64,000 nucleotides of DNA from assembly GCA_025800365.1 (NCBI GenBank), contig JAOXRT010000188.1, positions 62,001 through 126,000 of the forward strand, in the 5' to 3' direction. The translations under genes and the position numbers were made by a program. Shown piece by piece: positions 25,983-36,100 of this stretch. The stretch is from Cellvibrionaceae bacterium. Its GTDB lineage: Bacteria > Pseudomonadota > Gammaproteobacteria > Pseudomonadales > Cellvibrionaceae. Within the stretch, counting starts at the first letter, position 1. Each line of letters opens with the position of its first letter. Under the pieces are notes generated by a model that saw nothing but the letters and a program-made list of their open reading frames with translations, was not told the DNA's origin and searched no databases.

Positions 25983-27686
25983 ATGGATGTCCAAACTTTA
26001 ACGATAATCATGGTAGGTGCGAGCTTCGCACTTTATATTGCCATCGCAATCTGGGCTCGTGCGGGTTCGACAAAAGAATTCTACGTAGCTGGTGGTGGTG
26101 TTCACCCCGTTGCTAACGGTATGGCAACAGCCGCCGACTGGATGAGTGCAGCCTCCTTTATCTCCATGGCCGGTATCATTTCCTTTATCGGTTATGACGG
26201 CTCGGTTTACCTAATGGGTTGGACCGGTGGTTATGTACTGCTTGCTCTATGTTTGGCACCTTACCTACGTAAGTTCGGTAAGTTTACCGTGCCTGACTTT
26301 ATCGGTGATCGCTACTACTCCCAGGTGGCTCGTCGCGTAGCGGTATTGTGTGCAATCTTCGTATCCTTTACCTACATCGCAGGTCAAATGCGTGGTGTTG
26401 GCGTAGTATTTTCTCGCTTCTTAGAAGTGGAAGTTGCCACCGGCGTAATTTTGGGCGGTATCGTCGTATTCTTCTATGCTGTACTAGGTGGCATGAAGGG
26501 TATTACTTACACCCAAGTTGCTCAGTACTGCGTATTGATTTTTGCCTACACCGTACCGGCAATCTTTATCTCTATGTTGATGACCGGTAACCCAATTCCT
26601 CAGTTAGGTTTTGGTGATAAAGAAGCTGGCACTGATGTGTTTATCCTAGACAAGCTAGATGGGCTCTCTCGAGAACTCGGCTTTACGGAATATACCGCCG
26701 GTAAGAAATCGACCATCGATGTATTCTTTATTACAGCGGCATTGATGGTTGGTACTGCAGGTCTTCCGCACGTAATCGTACGTTTCTTCACTGTACCTAA
26801 AGTACGTGATGCACGAAAGTCTGCCGGTTGGGCACTACTGTTCATTGCCTTCTTGTACACCACGGCTCCTGCCGTAGCGACTTTCGCTCGCGTAAATATG
26901 GTAAACACCATTAACGGCCCAGAAGCTCATGGTACTGAATATGCCAAGGCACCAAGCTGGATTAAGAACTGGGAAAAGACTGGTTTGATCAGCTGGGAAG
27001 ATAAGAACGGCGACGGCAAAATGTTCTATTCTGGTGACGAGCGCAACGAAATGAAAGTTGACCGTGACATCATCGTATTGGCTAACCCAGAGATTGCTGA
27101 CCTACCAGCATGGGTAATTGCACTGGTAGCGGCCGGTGGTATTGCAGCGGCACTATCGACTTCAGCCGGCTTGCTCTTGGTAATTTCGACGTCGATATCC
27201 CATGACTTACTCAAACGGGATTTGGCGCCAGACATCAGTGATAAGAAAGAGCTTATGTTTGCTCGAATAGCCGCCGCCACAGCGATTGTCTTCTCAGGAT
27301 TACTGGGGATCTATCCGCCTGGATTTGTGGCCCAGGTAGTAGCCTTCGCCTTCGGCCTGGCCGCAGCCTCCTTCTTCCCTGCCATCATCTTGGGTATCTT
27401 CACCAAGTCGATGAACAAAGAAGGTGCGATCGCCGGTATGGTTACAGGTGTGTTGTTTACTACCGCTTACATTGTTTACTTCAAGTTTATCGATCCTTCT
27501 GCCAACAATGCCGAGCACTGGTGGTTTGGTGTGTCTCCGGAAGGCATTGGTACTTTAGGTATGATGTTGAACTTTGTGGTATCCATCGTGGTTAGCCGCA
27601 TGACCCCATCTACCCCAGTAGAAGTGCAAGATCTGGTTGAGAGTATCCGCTTCCCGAAAGGTGCGGGCGCAGCTCACGACCACTAA
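25983..27686 (+). CDS. Sodium:solute symporter large subunit (VC_2705-type SSS permease)
   Basis: A 567-residue inner-membrane permease of the SSS family with about 13 helices. The core sequence ATAADWMSAASFISMAGI and the GLPHVIVRFFTVP segment resemble ActP-type acetate permeases, but the DUF4212 partner places it in the VC_2705 subfamily. A soluble insert near residues 310-365 (DKNGDGKMF, EF-hand-like) is unusual for ActP. Substrate is probably acetate or another short carboxylate, judged from the acs/CrbR context and the shared inverted repeat. A terminator follows. Confidence 0.92.
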   Translation: MDVQTLTIIMVGASFALYIAIAIWARAGSTKEFYVAGGGVHPVANGMATAADWMSAASFISMAGIISFIGYDGSVYLMGWTGGYVLLALCLAPYLRKFGKFTVPDFIGDRYYSQVARRVAVLCAIFVSFTYIAGQMRGVGVVFSRFLEVEVATGVILGGIVVFFYAVLGGMKGITYTQVAQYCVLIFAYTVPAIFISMLMTGNPIPQLGFGDKEAGTDVFILDKLDGLSRELGFTEYTAGKKSTIDVFFITAALMVGTAGLPHVIVRFFTVPKVRDARKSAGWALLFIAFLYTTAPAVATFARVNMVNTINGPEAHGTEYAKAPSWIKNWEKTGLISWEDKNGDGKMFYSGDERNEMKVDRDIIVLANPEIADLPAWVIALVAAGGIAAALSTSAGLLLVISTSISHDLLKRDLAPDISDKKELMFARIAAATAIVFSGLLGIYPPGFVAQVVAFAFGLAAASFFPAIILGIFTKSMNKEGAIAGMVTGVLFTTAYIVYFKFIDPSANNAEHWWFGVSPEGIGTLGMMLNFVVSIVVSRMTPSTPVEVQDLVESIRFPKGAGAAHDH

Positions 27687-27703
27687 GTATTACTAAATAC
27701 CAA

Positions 27704-27732
27704 GCCCGGCTAAATGGCCGGGCACTTTTTTA
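27704..27732 (+). terminator. Rho-independent terminator of the symporter operon
   Basis: GCCCGGC and GCCGGGC form a 7-pair stem with a 6-base loop, followed by a run of six T after AC. Confidence 0.85.
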
Positions 27733-27883
27733 ATCTCTTTTGAGGTATCGCAAGACAGAAAACTCTTCATCAGTCACAATCTGTTTAGCGAATGTACGGT
27801 TCCCAACCGCACTTTGGCAGCTTACTCTTCCCCCAAAACGACTAGAGTAAGTTGCTTTTTTTGTTTATGGGCAAGGAGTGGAT

Positions 27884-29758
27884 ATGAGCGAAGAGAGTTC
27901 AATTGAAGTTCAAGAGATTGAACAGTTCTTACTGGAATGTGTGCCCTTTGATCATCTAGAGGAACCGCTATTACAGCGGGCCGCCAATTCCGTCAAAATT
28001 GCCTACCATCGTCAAGGTACAACGCCAGATCTCTTTCAAGAAGAAAATCCCAAGCTTTTTATTGTTCGTAGCGGCGCCTTCGAGATTCGAGATCAAAACA
28101 ATGAGCTGGTCGACCAAGTGGACGTTGGCGGCTATTTTGGGTTTCCATCTCTATTAACTGGGCATAAAGTTACCAACCATTGCGTAGTGTTGGAAGATGG
28201 TTTGCTGTATCAAATCGATGAAGCTACCTTTCAAAGTTTGCGGCGAGATAATCGAATTTTTGACCGATTTTTTAATCAGGCTCATGCCAAGCGCTTAAGG
28301 CAGGCGGTTCGCTTCAAAGAACGAAATTCCCAACTCACTGAAACGGTAGCCGATGTCATTAGTCGATCACCCATTACCATTGCCATAGATGCTACGGTAA
28401 AAGAGGCCGCCCAGAAAATGACAGAAGATAGGGTATCTAGTTTATTGGTGGTTGGTGACAGGGGCTTAAGTGGCGTATTAACCGATAGGGATTTGCGCTC
28501 TAGAGTAGTAGCTGCAGGCCTAGACTATAGTGCTGCCGTGTCTGAGGTTATGACAACGGAACCTATTACCGTCGCGCACGATGCCATGTTATTCGAAGCA
28601 TTGATGATTATGTCTACCCATAATATTCATCACCTGCCAGTGGTTGACCAAGATGCTGAAGGTAAAGAACAAATCAAAGGTATTCTGACCGCCACCGATG
28701 TGATTAAGCATCAGCGCTCTGAGCCTGTTTATTTGATTGGTGAAGCCAGTCGAGTCAAAGATCGTGCTGGCTTAGTGCAAATTGCCAAAGATATTCCCAC
28801 GCTATTACGGAATATGATCGCCCGTGATGCTCGTGCCGAAGAAGTAGGGCGAGTGGTTACCACGGTAACCGATGCGATTACTCGACAATTAATCCATCAG
28901 GCCATCGAAGAGTATGGTGAGCCACCCGTGCCGTTCGCCTGGTTGGCTTTTGGCTCTCAAGGGCGACAGGAGCAATCAGCCAAATCGGATCAGGACAATG
29001 GTTTGCTGTTATCCAATAAGGTAAAACCAGAGCATGATGCCTATTTCAAATCTCTTGCCAATTATGTCTGTGACGGTTTAAACGAGTGTGGTTATGTGTA
29101 TTGCCCAGGCGATATTATGGCCACCACAGATCGTTGGCGTCAGCCATTGAATAAATGGCAGGAGTGTTTCTCCCGTTGGATCGACCAGCCTTCTCCAAAA
29201 GCCTTAATGCATTCAAGCATCTTCTTTGATATGAGAATGATTTATGGTGATGAACCTTTATTTGAAAATCTTCAAGATTCTGTGCTTAAGCGCTGCCAAG
29301 GCAACAGCATATTTCTAGCTAGCCTTACCCATAATGCATTACAGCTTACCCCACCGTTGAGCTTCTTTAAGAAGTTTGTAGTTACTCGTGATGGTGAACA
29401 TAAAAATACTTTTGATATGAAATTGCGTGGTGTAATGCCGGTAACGGATATTGCCCGAATTTATGCGCTGGCTACTGGCTGCAAAGAAGTTAATACCTTA
29501 AAACGCCTACAGCAAATCTCGCAAGGTAAGATGTTAGCCCTAAAAGATGCCCGTGATCTTTGTGATGCCTATGAGTTTATTTCACATTTACGCCTAGAAC
29601 ACCAAGGGCGTAAAATGGCCGCTGGCGAAAAACCTGATAATTATCTAAGCCCAGAAGATGTTTCTAGTTTATCGCGACATCAGCTGAAAGATGCCTTCGA
29701 TGTGGTGAGTCGAAGCCAGTCGGGTCTTAAGCTCAAATTTACTCGAGGTATGATGTAA
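27884..29758 (+). CDS. DUF294 nucleotidyltransferase-like protein with cNMP and CBS domains
   Basis: A 624-residue cytoplasmic protein in four parts: cyclic-nucleotide-binding-like domain (about 18-145), a CBS pair (about 160-285, VSSLLVVGDRGLSGVLTDRDLRSRV), the DUF294 nucleotidyltransferase domain with the GS...DxD motif GSQGRQEQSAKSDQDNG (about 358-374), and the C-terminal helical DUF294 domain. Such proteins resemble GlnD/CBS signal proteins, but the substrate is unknown. They often accompany SSS permeases and the small exonuclease, as here. The ATG at 27884 has AAGGAG upstream. The stop overlaps the next ATG by one base. Confidence 0.9.
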   Translation: MSEESSIEVQEIEQFLLECVPFDHLEEPLLQRAANSVKIAYHRQGTTPDLFQEENPKLFIVRSGAFEIRDQNNELVDQVDVGGYFGFPSLLTGHKVTNHCVVLEDGLLYQIDEATFQSLRRDNRIFDRFFNQAHAKRLRQAVRFKERNSQLTETVADVISRSPITIAIDATVKEAAQKMTEDRVSSLLVVGDRGLSGVLTDRDLRSRVVAAGLDYSAAVSEVMTTEPITVAHDAMLFEALMIMSTHNIHHLPVVDQDAEGKEQIKGILTATDVIKHQRSEPVYLIGEASRVKDRAGLVQIAKDIPTLLRNMIARDARAEEVGRVVTTVTDAITRQLIHQAIEEYGEPPVPFAWLAFGSQGRQEQSAKSDQDNGLLLSNKVKPEHDAYFKSLANYVCDGLNECGYVYCPGDIMATTDRWRQPLNKWQECFSRWIDQPSPKALMHSSIFFDMRMIYGDEPLFENLQDSVLKRCQGNSIFLASLTHNALQLTPPLSFFKKFVVTRDGEHKNTFDMKLRGVMPVTDIARIYALATGCKEVNTLKRLQQISQGKMLALKDARDLCDAYEFISHLRLEHQGRKMAAGEKPDNYLSPEDVSSLSRHQLKDAFDVVSRSQSGLKLKFTRGMM

Positions 29759-30396
29759 TGTTGCAGTGGCTCAACAAATTATCTTTAGGGCGCGGCCAGG
29801 AAGATTGGTTTGTTGATGCCCTTAATAAAGATTTTCGCCAGCTTGAATTCCTTGCCTTGGATCTAGAATTAACCTCTTTAGATCCTCAAGAAGGAGATAT
29901 CCTAAGTATTGGCTATGTGCCCATCATCGAGGGTTTTATCTGCCCGGGTGAAGGGCGCCATTGTTTAATCAGTGAGCATTCGGGGGTAGGTGATAGCGCG
30001 ATTATCCATGGAATTCGCGATTGTGATACTGATGGTGGTCATACCATGGAAGATGCTCTGGCGCAGTTGGATCAGGCGCGACAAGGAAAAGTACTATTGT
30101 TGCATCATGCCGGCTTGGATTTAGCCTTTCTCGCGAAACATCAAAGCGAGTACAGCAAGCTGCTAGCGGCGGATACTATGCAAATCGAATTTCAACGCCG
30201 CACTCGCCAAGGGCAGCCTGTGGCTAATTCCTTGCGATTAAACCAGTGTCGCGATCGATATAATCTACCCGCTTATAAAGCCCATAATGCCTTAACTGAT
30301 GCTTTAGCAACTGCAGAATTGTTTCTAGCACAAATGAGTTATATGAGTGGACAGGAGGCGATGAGTCTTGCGGAGATATTGCGCTTGAGTCGTTAA
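29758..30396 (+). CDS. DEDDh 3'-5' exonuclease (DnaQ-like)
   Basis: A 212-residue exonuclease of the DnaQ/RNase T group with all acidic motifs: ALDLELTSL (Exo I), HHAGLDLAFL (Exo II) and AHNALTDALATAELF (Exo III, with His and Asp). The start codon overlaps the stop of the DUF294 gene in TAATG, so translation is coupled. The conserved link of this exonuclease with the DUF294/CBS protein and SSS permease has no agreed explanation; degradation of a nucleotide or RNA signal is only a guess. Confidence 0.9.
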   Translation: MLQWLNKLSLGRGQEDWFVDALNKDFRQLEFLALDLELTSLDPQEGDILSIGYVPIIEGFICPGEGRHCLISEHSGVGDSAIIHGIRDCDTDGGHTMEDALAQLDQARQGKVLLLHHAGLDLAFLAKHQSEYSKLLAADTMQIEFQRRTRQGQPVANSLRLNQCRDRYNLPAYKAHNALTDALATAELFLAQMSYMSGQEAMSLAEILRLSR

Positions 30397-30465
30397 TTAA
30401 TCTGTGTGATTAGATTCAAAAAAGTTGTATAAACATTGCCAAGGCAGATTAATACTCTAAATCAA

Positions 30466-30490
30466 AAAGAGCGCCAATAGGGCGCTCTTT
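30466..30490. terminator. Bidirectional terminator between the exonuclease and yccF
   Basis: AAAGAGCGCC pairs perfectly with GGCGCTCTTT across AATAG. It is preceded by an A-run and followed by T, so it can end both convergent transcripts. Confidence 0.85.
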
Positions 30491-30500
30491 ATCTGGATAC

Positions 30501-30962
30501 TTAAGATCTCATTGCATCTACTTTGGCTGCTGCATTCTTCGCTTTAGCCGCTGCTGCCACTTCATAGCTCACGACGGACTTACCGATCGGGGCTAGTGAT
30601 ATGCCAGCGAACTTAATATGCTGAATGGCGAATGGGATGCCGATAATGGTTACGGCATAACAAATGGCCACACAAACATGGGCGATGGCTAACCAGATGC
30701 CCGCTAGGAAGAACCAAATAATATTACCGATGGTGCCAAATGGGCTGGTGCCAATATCGTCTTTTCCGCTGAGTTCTTCTCTATCGATCGCATCGCTGCC
30801 AAATGGCCAGAAGCTGAATAGAGCAATATTGAAACATGCACGTCCCCACGGGATACCGATGATGGAAATAAAGCATATTAGGCTGATGAACATCCATACT
30901 AGGCCGGCCACGATACCGCCACCTAGCAATAGCCATAAAATATTGAGCACTAAACGTAACAT
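30501..30962 (-). CDS. yccF: YccF family inner-membrane protein
   Basis: A 153-residue protein with two repeated YccF domains, each with GIPWGRACFNIALFSFWPFG- or GIPFAIQHIKFAGISLAPIG-like sequence, and about four membrane helices. The function is unknown in the family. It is monocistronic. Upstream lies an inverted repeat (30992-31009) whose half-sites match those of the CrbR-like repeats but with a 6-base spacer. Confidence 0.88.
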   Translation of the reverse strand: MLRLVLNILWLLLGGGIVAGLVWMFISLICFISIIGIPWGRACFNIALFSFWPFGSDAIDREELSGKDDIGTSPFGTIGNIIWFFLAGIWLAIAHVCVAICYAVTIIGIPFAIQHIKFAGISLAPIGKSVVSYEVAAAAKAKNAAAKVDAMRS

Positions 30963-30991
30963 TGCTTCTCCTCGCTGATTGTCTTACTACT

Positions 30992-31009
30992 TTAGACGTC
31001 ATTGTCTAA
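30992..31009. promoter_or_regulatory. Inverted repeat upstream of yccF
   Basis: TTAGAC and GTCTAA face each other with six bases between (GTCATT). It lies 29 bases before the yccF start. The half-sites match the CrbR-like motif but the spacing differs by two, so regulation by CrbR is doubtful. Confidence 0.35.
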
Positions 31010-31070
31010 GACTTAGAGGCGAAGATTAACGTTTCTTGATAAAAATGGCGAATAGTAATCCTGTTGACTA

Positions 31071-31580
31071 TTAAACCAGCAAATAGCCCTCATGACGCAG
31101 CAGCCATTCCTTCATGTCTAAGCCGCCGGCAAAGCCGGTTAGTGTGCCATTACTGCCTATCACCCTATGGCAGGGCACAATAATCGGTAAAGGGTTGCGC
31201 CCATTAGCGGCCCCTACGGCACGCATGGCTTTGGGTTTGTTTAGCGCTTGGGCGATATCACCATAGCTACGGCACTCTCCATAGGGGATGGCCTTTAGTT
31301 GCTGCCAAACCTGTTTTTGGAAGTCGGTGCCCTCAACGCTCAAGCTGAGGTGGAATTCTTTGCGCTTACCAGTGAAGTACTCCTGTAACTGCTTTTTGGC
31401 TAACTGGGTGTGCTCGTTGCCCTGTTCGCTAGCGCCTTCTTCTGGGGCATAGAGGAGGGCGCACAGGCCATCTTCCAGAGCGCAAATTTGCAGGCAGCCC
31501 ACTGGGGTTTCAATAAATTCACGATAGGGGTATCGACTCTTGTCTGTGCCCTTACTGTTGCTTTTGAGATTTTTATTCAT
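31071..31580 (-). CDS. ogt: Methylated-DNA--protein-cysteine S-methyltransferase (Ogt)
   Basis: A 169-residue suicide repair protein that removes the methyl group from O6-methylguanine. The acceptor Cys 137 lies in IIVPCHRVIGSNG and the HTH-like DNA binding segment in GECRSYGDIAQALNKP. The N-terminal 18 residues are an unrelated basic extension. It is encoded just after the Ada/AraC/AlkA fusion gene on the same strand (26-base gap), forming an alkylation-damage operon. Confidence 0.95.
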   Translation of the reverse strand: MNKNLKSNSKGTDKSRYPYREFIETPVGCLQICALEDGLCALLYAPEEGASEQGNEHTQLAKKQLQEYFTGKRKEFHLSLSVEGTDFQKQVWQQLKAIPYGECRSYGDIAQALNKPKAMRAVGAANGRNPLPIIVPCHRVIGSNGTLTGFAGGLDMKEWLLRHEGYLLV

Positions 31581-31611
31581 AGTGGTTCTTTAAGCAGAGT
31601 GGTTCTTTAAG
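31581..31611. repeat. Tandem 14-base duplication at the alkA-ogt junction
   Basis: AGTGGTTCTTTAAG occurs at 31581-31594 and again at 31598-31611, separated by CAG. The second copy contains the stop codon of the fusion gene and the first abuts the ogt start codon. No repeat-derived ribosome site is evident. Confidence 0.7.
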
Positions 31612-33001
31612 ATAATTGTTCCCAGAGTTGCAGGGTTAAGTAACTGCGCCAAGGCCCGGCCAACTCGCTATTAATGTCGATACCGTATTTATCGAGTGCC
31701 TTTTTAACGCCTAGATCTCCATCCAGAAGAATGTCAGGCTGGCTAGCTCCCCTTAATGCGGCATAGTTAATGGTCCATGGACCAATGCCTTTAATATTGG
31801 ACCATTCTTCAGCATTAAGTTGCCAAGGTAATTGGTCTTGGTAATAACGGGCGAAGTTCTGTAAACATTGTTTGCGAGCTCCGGGCATCTTAAAAATCTC
31901 GAAATCTTGCTGAGCCAAAGCTCTAGCTTGAGGAAAGTACAGTTGTTCGTTTCTGTATTCTCCATAATGTTGCAAAAGGCTCTCCATATGTTGTTTCGCC
32001 GCAGCTACCGATATTTGCTGGCCCAAAATGGCTCGAATACCGGCTTCAAAGCTGTCCCACGTTCCAGGTAGGCGCAAGCCTTCGCAGAGCTGTAACTTAG
32101 GCGCTGCTTTATGTAGCTGCTGTTCTATAAGTAAACTATTGGCATCCAAGTCCAGAAGCCTTTTGATATTGGCAATGACAGCGCGTAAATCTTCTAGGCG
32201 GTCAATTTCAAGCTTCAATAGAAAGCCATTTTTGTCAGGTAGATGTCGCGCGGTAAATTTTCCATAACTCAAATGCTCTTGGCTTTGCCAACTAAAGCTG
32301 CGGCCGTAGCTATCCTCACTAAGCCATTCCAAGCCCGCTAAATAGCGTTTACTCAAGAAGCTGTGCAACTGTTTCCAGTTATAAGGTGGGCGATAATATA
32401 GCGGTAACTCAATGAGGTTCTCGGCACTTGTTTTATGCGCTTTTTTACGTAATGTCGAAGGTGTTTGGCCAGCGTACTTTTTAAAAATATCGTTGAACTG
32501 ACGAACACTACCAAATCCGCTGGCCAGAGCGATATCGGTAATACTGAGCTGACTGTTCTGTAGAAGTTGTTTGGCAAAGTCGCAGCGCTTGAGTTGGGCA
32601 TAGTGTTGTGGAGATAGGCCAATATGCTCCTGGAATAGCTTGCGCAAATATCGATCGCTAATACCCAAGCGTTCAGCGAGTTCAGGCATCGACTGTTCAT
32701 CCAGTACGCCATCATCAATCATGCCCATGGCTCGAGTCACGCTGCTGTGCGTTCCGCGCCATGCGGCCGATCCAGGGCTGGCATCGGGTCGACAGCGGTA
32801 ACAGGGGCGATAGCCTTCTGCTTGAGCTTGCCAGGCATGCTCATAGTAATCGACGTTTTTCTCCTTCGCTGCGGGCGCTGGGCAGATTGGTCGGCAGTAT
32901 ATTCCAGTCGTTTTGACGGCAACGAAGAATAAGCCGTCAAAGCGGGCGTCGCGGCTAAGCCTGGCTTGGTGAAACTGGTCGATATTGAGCGTTTGGCTCA
33001 T
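31607..33001 (-). CDS. alkA: Ada/AraC-type activator fused to 3-methyladenine DNA glycosylase (AlkA)
   Basis: A 464-residue fusion. Residues 1-80 form the Ada metal-binding domain with four Cys (C36, C40, C67, C70) that accepts a methyl from phosphotriesters. About 85-185 is an AraC-type HTH (GISDRYLRKLFQEHIGLSP, GFGSVRQFNDIFKKYAG). The rest is AlkA_N plus the HhH-GPD glycosylase with IKGIGPWTINYAALRG and the catalytic Asp in ILLDGDLGVKK. It combines sensing of alkylation, promoter activation and base excision, and should induce itself and ogt. Confidence 0.95.
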   Translation of the reverse strand: MSQTLNIDQFHQARLSRDARFDGLFFVAVKTTGIYCRPICPAPAAKEKNVDYYEHAWQAQAEGYRPCYRCRPDASPGSAAWRGTHSSVTRAMGMIDDGVLDEQSMPELAERLGISDRYLRKLFQEHIGLSPQHYAQLKRCDFAKQLLQNSQLSITDIALASGFGSVRQFNDIFKKYAGQTPSTLRKKAHKTSAENLIELPLYYRPPYNWKQLHSFLSKRYLAGLEWLSEDSYGRSFSWQSQEHLSYGKFTARHLPDKNGFLLKLEIDRLEDLRAVIANIKRLLDLDANSLLIEQQLHKAAPKLQLCEGLRLPGTWDSFEAGIRAILGQQISVAAAKQHMESLLQHYGEYRNEQLYFPQARALAQQDFEIFKMPGARKQCLQNFARYYQDQLPWQLNAEEWSNIKGIGPWTINYAALRGASQPDILLDGDLGVKKALDKYGIDINSELAGPWRSYLTLQLWEQLS

Positions 33002-33110
33002 GTTGCTTCTCGCTAGTGGTTTTGCTCATTGTAACGCGAATACTACTGTTGACTAGCGGGTTTCGGAACTGAACCATTTTGAGTGTTGGCTGCCGTCGGA
33101 AGCTTATGGC

Positions 33111-36100
33111 TTAAAGATTATCAGGCAAAATAAGTACTATGGCAGTGCCTTTGTTGGGAAGCGACCGACAGATAATTCTTGCATTCAATATTTGGTTGAC
33201 CCAATTAAAAACCGAGTGCATTCCTAGGCCGATACGCTCAGCCTCTTGGGAACTGGTATGGAACGGCTCAAAGATCTGCGCTCGTTCACTTGCAGACATT
33301 CCGCAACCGTTGTCGGTGATGGTTATTCTATAGTTATTTGCATGAGGTCTGACTCGGATCTTTATAGTGGCACGAGGGCTTTCTTGGTTCTCTCTACCTA
33401 TATTATCTCTACCTATTTTCTCTCTACCTGTGTTCTCTCTACCTGTGCTCTCTCCAGTTTTACTTAGCTCGCTAAAGCCATGGTACACACTGTTGCTCAG
33501 GATTTCGGTGATGATATTTTTAAGTACAACTGGATAGCTATCCAGTGAAAGAGTTTTATCACAATCGATATGTACATCTACATTGTGAGCATCGAGTTTA
33601 TCTTTTATAGTAGCAAGGCTTGCTTCGATTATCTTATGCAAATAAACAACTTGTTTTTCCACTGGCAATTCTTCAGCTGCGCTTTGTTTGAATCGGCTGG
33701 TCAGCTGGGCCATACGTTCAATATTTCTTGCCATTAGGTCGCTGCTACTGATGGTGTTTTTCATCAGTGATTTTAGTTTTTGCTCGGTCAGCTGCCCGCC
33801 ATCAAAAGCATCTTGAGTATCTTTTGCTAAATTTTGCAGCCCGCTATTGCTGCTCTTCAAGATGCCAATCGGCGTATTAAGTTCATGGGAAACCCCTCTT
33901 ACTAAGCGTCCGAGAGAAGCTTGCTTTTCACTTTCGATTAGCTGATTTTGCGTTTTTTGTAAGTTATCTAAGGATTCATTTAATTCGCTAGTACGCTCAT
34001 TTACCGTCTCTTCAAGCCATTTTTGTTTATTGGTTAGTTGTTGTACACGCCAACGATAAAGTAAATAGAGAAGTAGCAGAGCAAGGACAATGAGCACTAG
34101 GCGAAACCAATACGTCTCATACCACGCTGGAAGTACCTTCAGTGGCAACTTTAAAGTTTGGCTGCCCCATTCGCCCACACGGTTACTGCCTTTGATTTCT
34201 AATAGGTAGGCCCCCGGTGGAAGCTTGTTTAAGCTTATGCGGCGCCCTTGATAAGCCGATTCAATCCAGTTGTCTTGATAACCTTTGATTCGGTAGGCAT
34301 AGCGATTTTGATTGGGAGCGCTGTAATCTAAGGCCGCCGCAGTGATCTCGACAAGCTGTGCATCTGCTGCCACTGAAATAGGGTGGTTTATAGCATTGGC
34401 TGTTAAATCTATAGGCTGACCATCGATAGTCACTTTAGAAATCACAGTGGGTGTATCGAAGCGCCATGGTCTTAATTGATCACGTTTAAGAAATACCAAA
34501 CCCTCGGCGCTACCGTGTAGCTGACGATTACTTGTAAGTTCCACTTGAGCAAAGTATCGATCAATATGTGGCAGCAGCCCCTCAGCGCGGCCGAGTTTCC
34601 GATACTGTCCAGAATGGATATTGACGTTTTCATGAGATGACCAAAGTTGGCCTTTATCATCTTCAAAGAAGCGACCTGAAATCGGCTGCTCAAGTGGAAC
34701 TTCTTCCAAGGATATAGTCTGTTTCTTGTTATCATAATTGGCCTGGTATAGCTTGTCGCCAAAGGACAACATGGCTTGTTGACTGCGTGCTGGAAAAGCG
34801 TATCGAATTCGAGTGTCACGGGAAATTTCTTTGATATGTCCCGCATGTAATAGAGCATTAATCGAGTCGCCGCCCGCTTCAATGACGGCAATATAATCTT
34901 TCCCAGCAAACCATAGATTGTGGTCTTTATCTGTGAAGGAGTGATTCGTTCTCGGGGAGTACGGCTCTAGCTTGTCTAAATTTACTTCTTCAAACTGCTT
35001 TTGCTTGCTTGAGTATCTAAAAATGCCATGGCTACCTGATGCGTATAACTGCTGTTTCTTATCAAAGACAAGGTTGAAGTATTTTCTTCCGATCTCATGC
35101 TTGCTATCTGGCAAAGCTTGAACGGACTCTAGATCCGGACTTATTTTATAGACGCCTTTTTCGCCAACAGAAGCATAGACACTCGCTGAGCTATCCTCGG
35201 CTAAAGCGTAAATAGATCCTTCAGGTAATGCCCTTTCTAGTTTTTTACTACTGCTCTCGATATGCGAATACAAGCTACCATCAGCGCGCAATATGCTGAT
35301 CCCTTGACGCGAGTGTGCAAGCCAAACACGCCCAGAGCTGTGTTTTAATATATAGAAAATCGAATTGTTCAGTATTTGATTTGGCAGCCAGGGATTATTG
35401 GCAATATTGCGAATGGCCTGCCGTTCTGGGTTAATAAACATAGAAGGCTTTGAAAAACGACCTAACCAAATAATTCCGGCATCATCCTCATAGATTGCAT
35501 TGACTGTGTCGGCGCCTAGGGCCAGTCCGTGAACGGAGTTAATAGGGTGTTGCTTGATTACGCTGCCATCGCCCGGGTTTATCTGCCATACGCCGTTACC
35601 TCGAGTACCAATCCATAGGCTACCATCTACGCTGAAGACCATTTCAGTAATTAATCCGAGATTATCCACTCGGCGGTCTATGTCTTGGTCTTTAAGGCGC
35701 AGTAAGTCCCCTTCGTTGGAAAACCATAGGCCGCCTTCATGGTCAGCAATTAATCTAGAGCTGATTTTCCCTGTGAAGCCAAGAGGGCTAAGTTCTCCTT
35801 TGTCATTAAGTTGAAACAGCCCTTCCTGAGTGCTGAAAAATATCTGATCTTGAAAACTGGAAATGTAATAGGCGGAGTTCTTGCTGGAGTGAATTTCTGT
35901 GATATCAAAACGATTGCTTTTGTTATCAAAAGAAATTTTGTATATCCCTTTATCGCTGGCAACGAGTAAGTCATTGGCTTGGTGGGCGATAATATCCTCA
36001 GCTTGAAAATGCTGTAAGGTAATATCACTAAACTCCCTTTTTGCAGCAAATGAATAAAAAGAAACGGTTTTTCGGTGTGTTAGAAACCACATGCCTTTTT

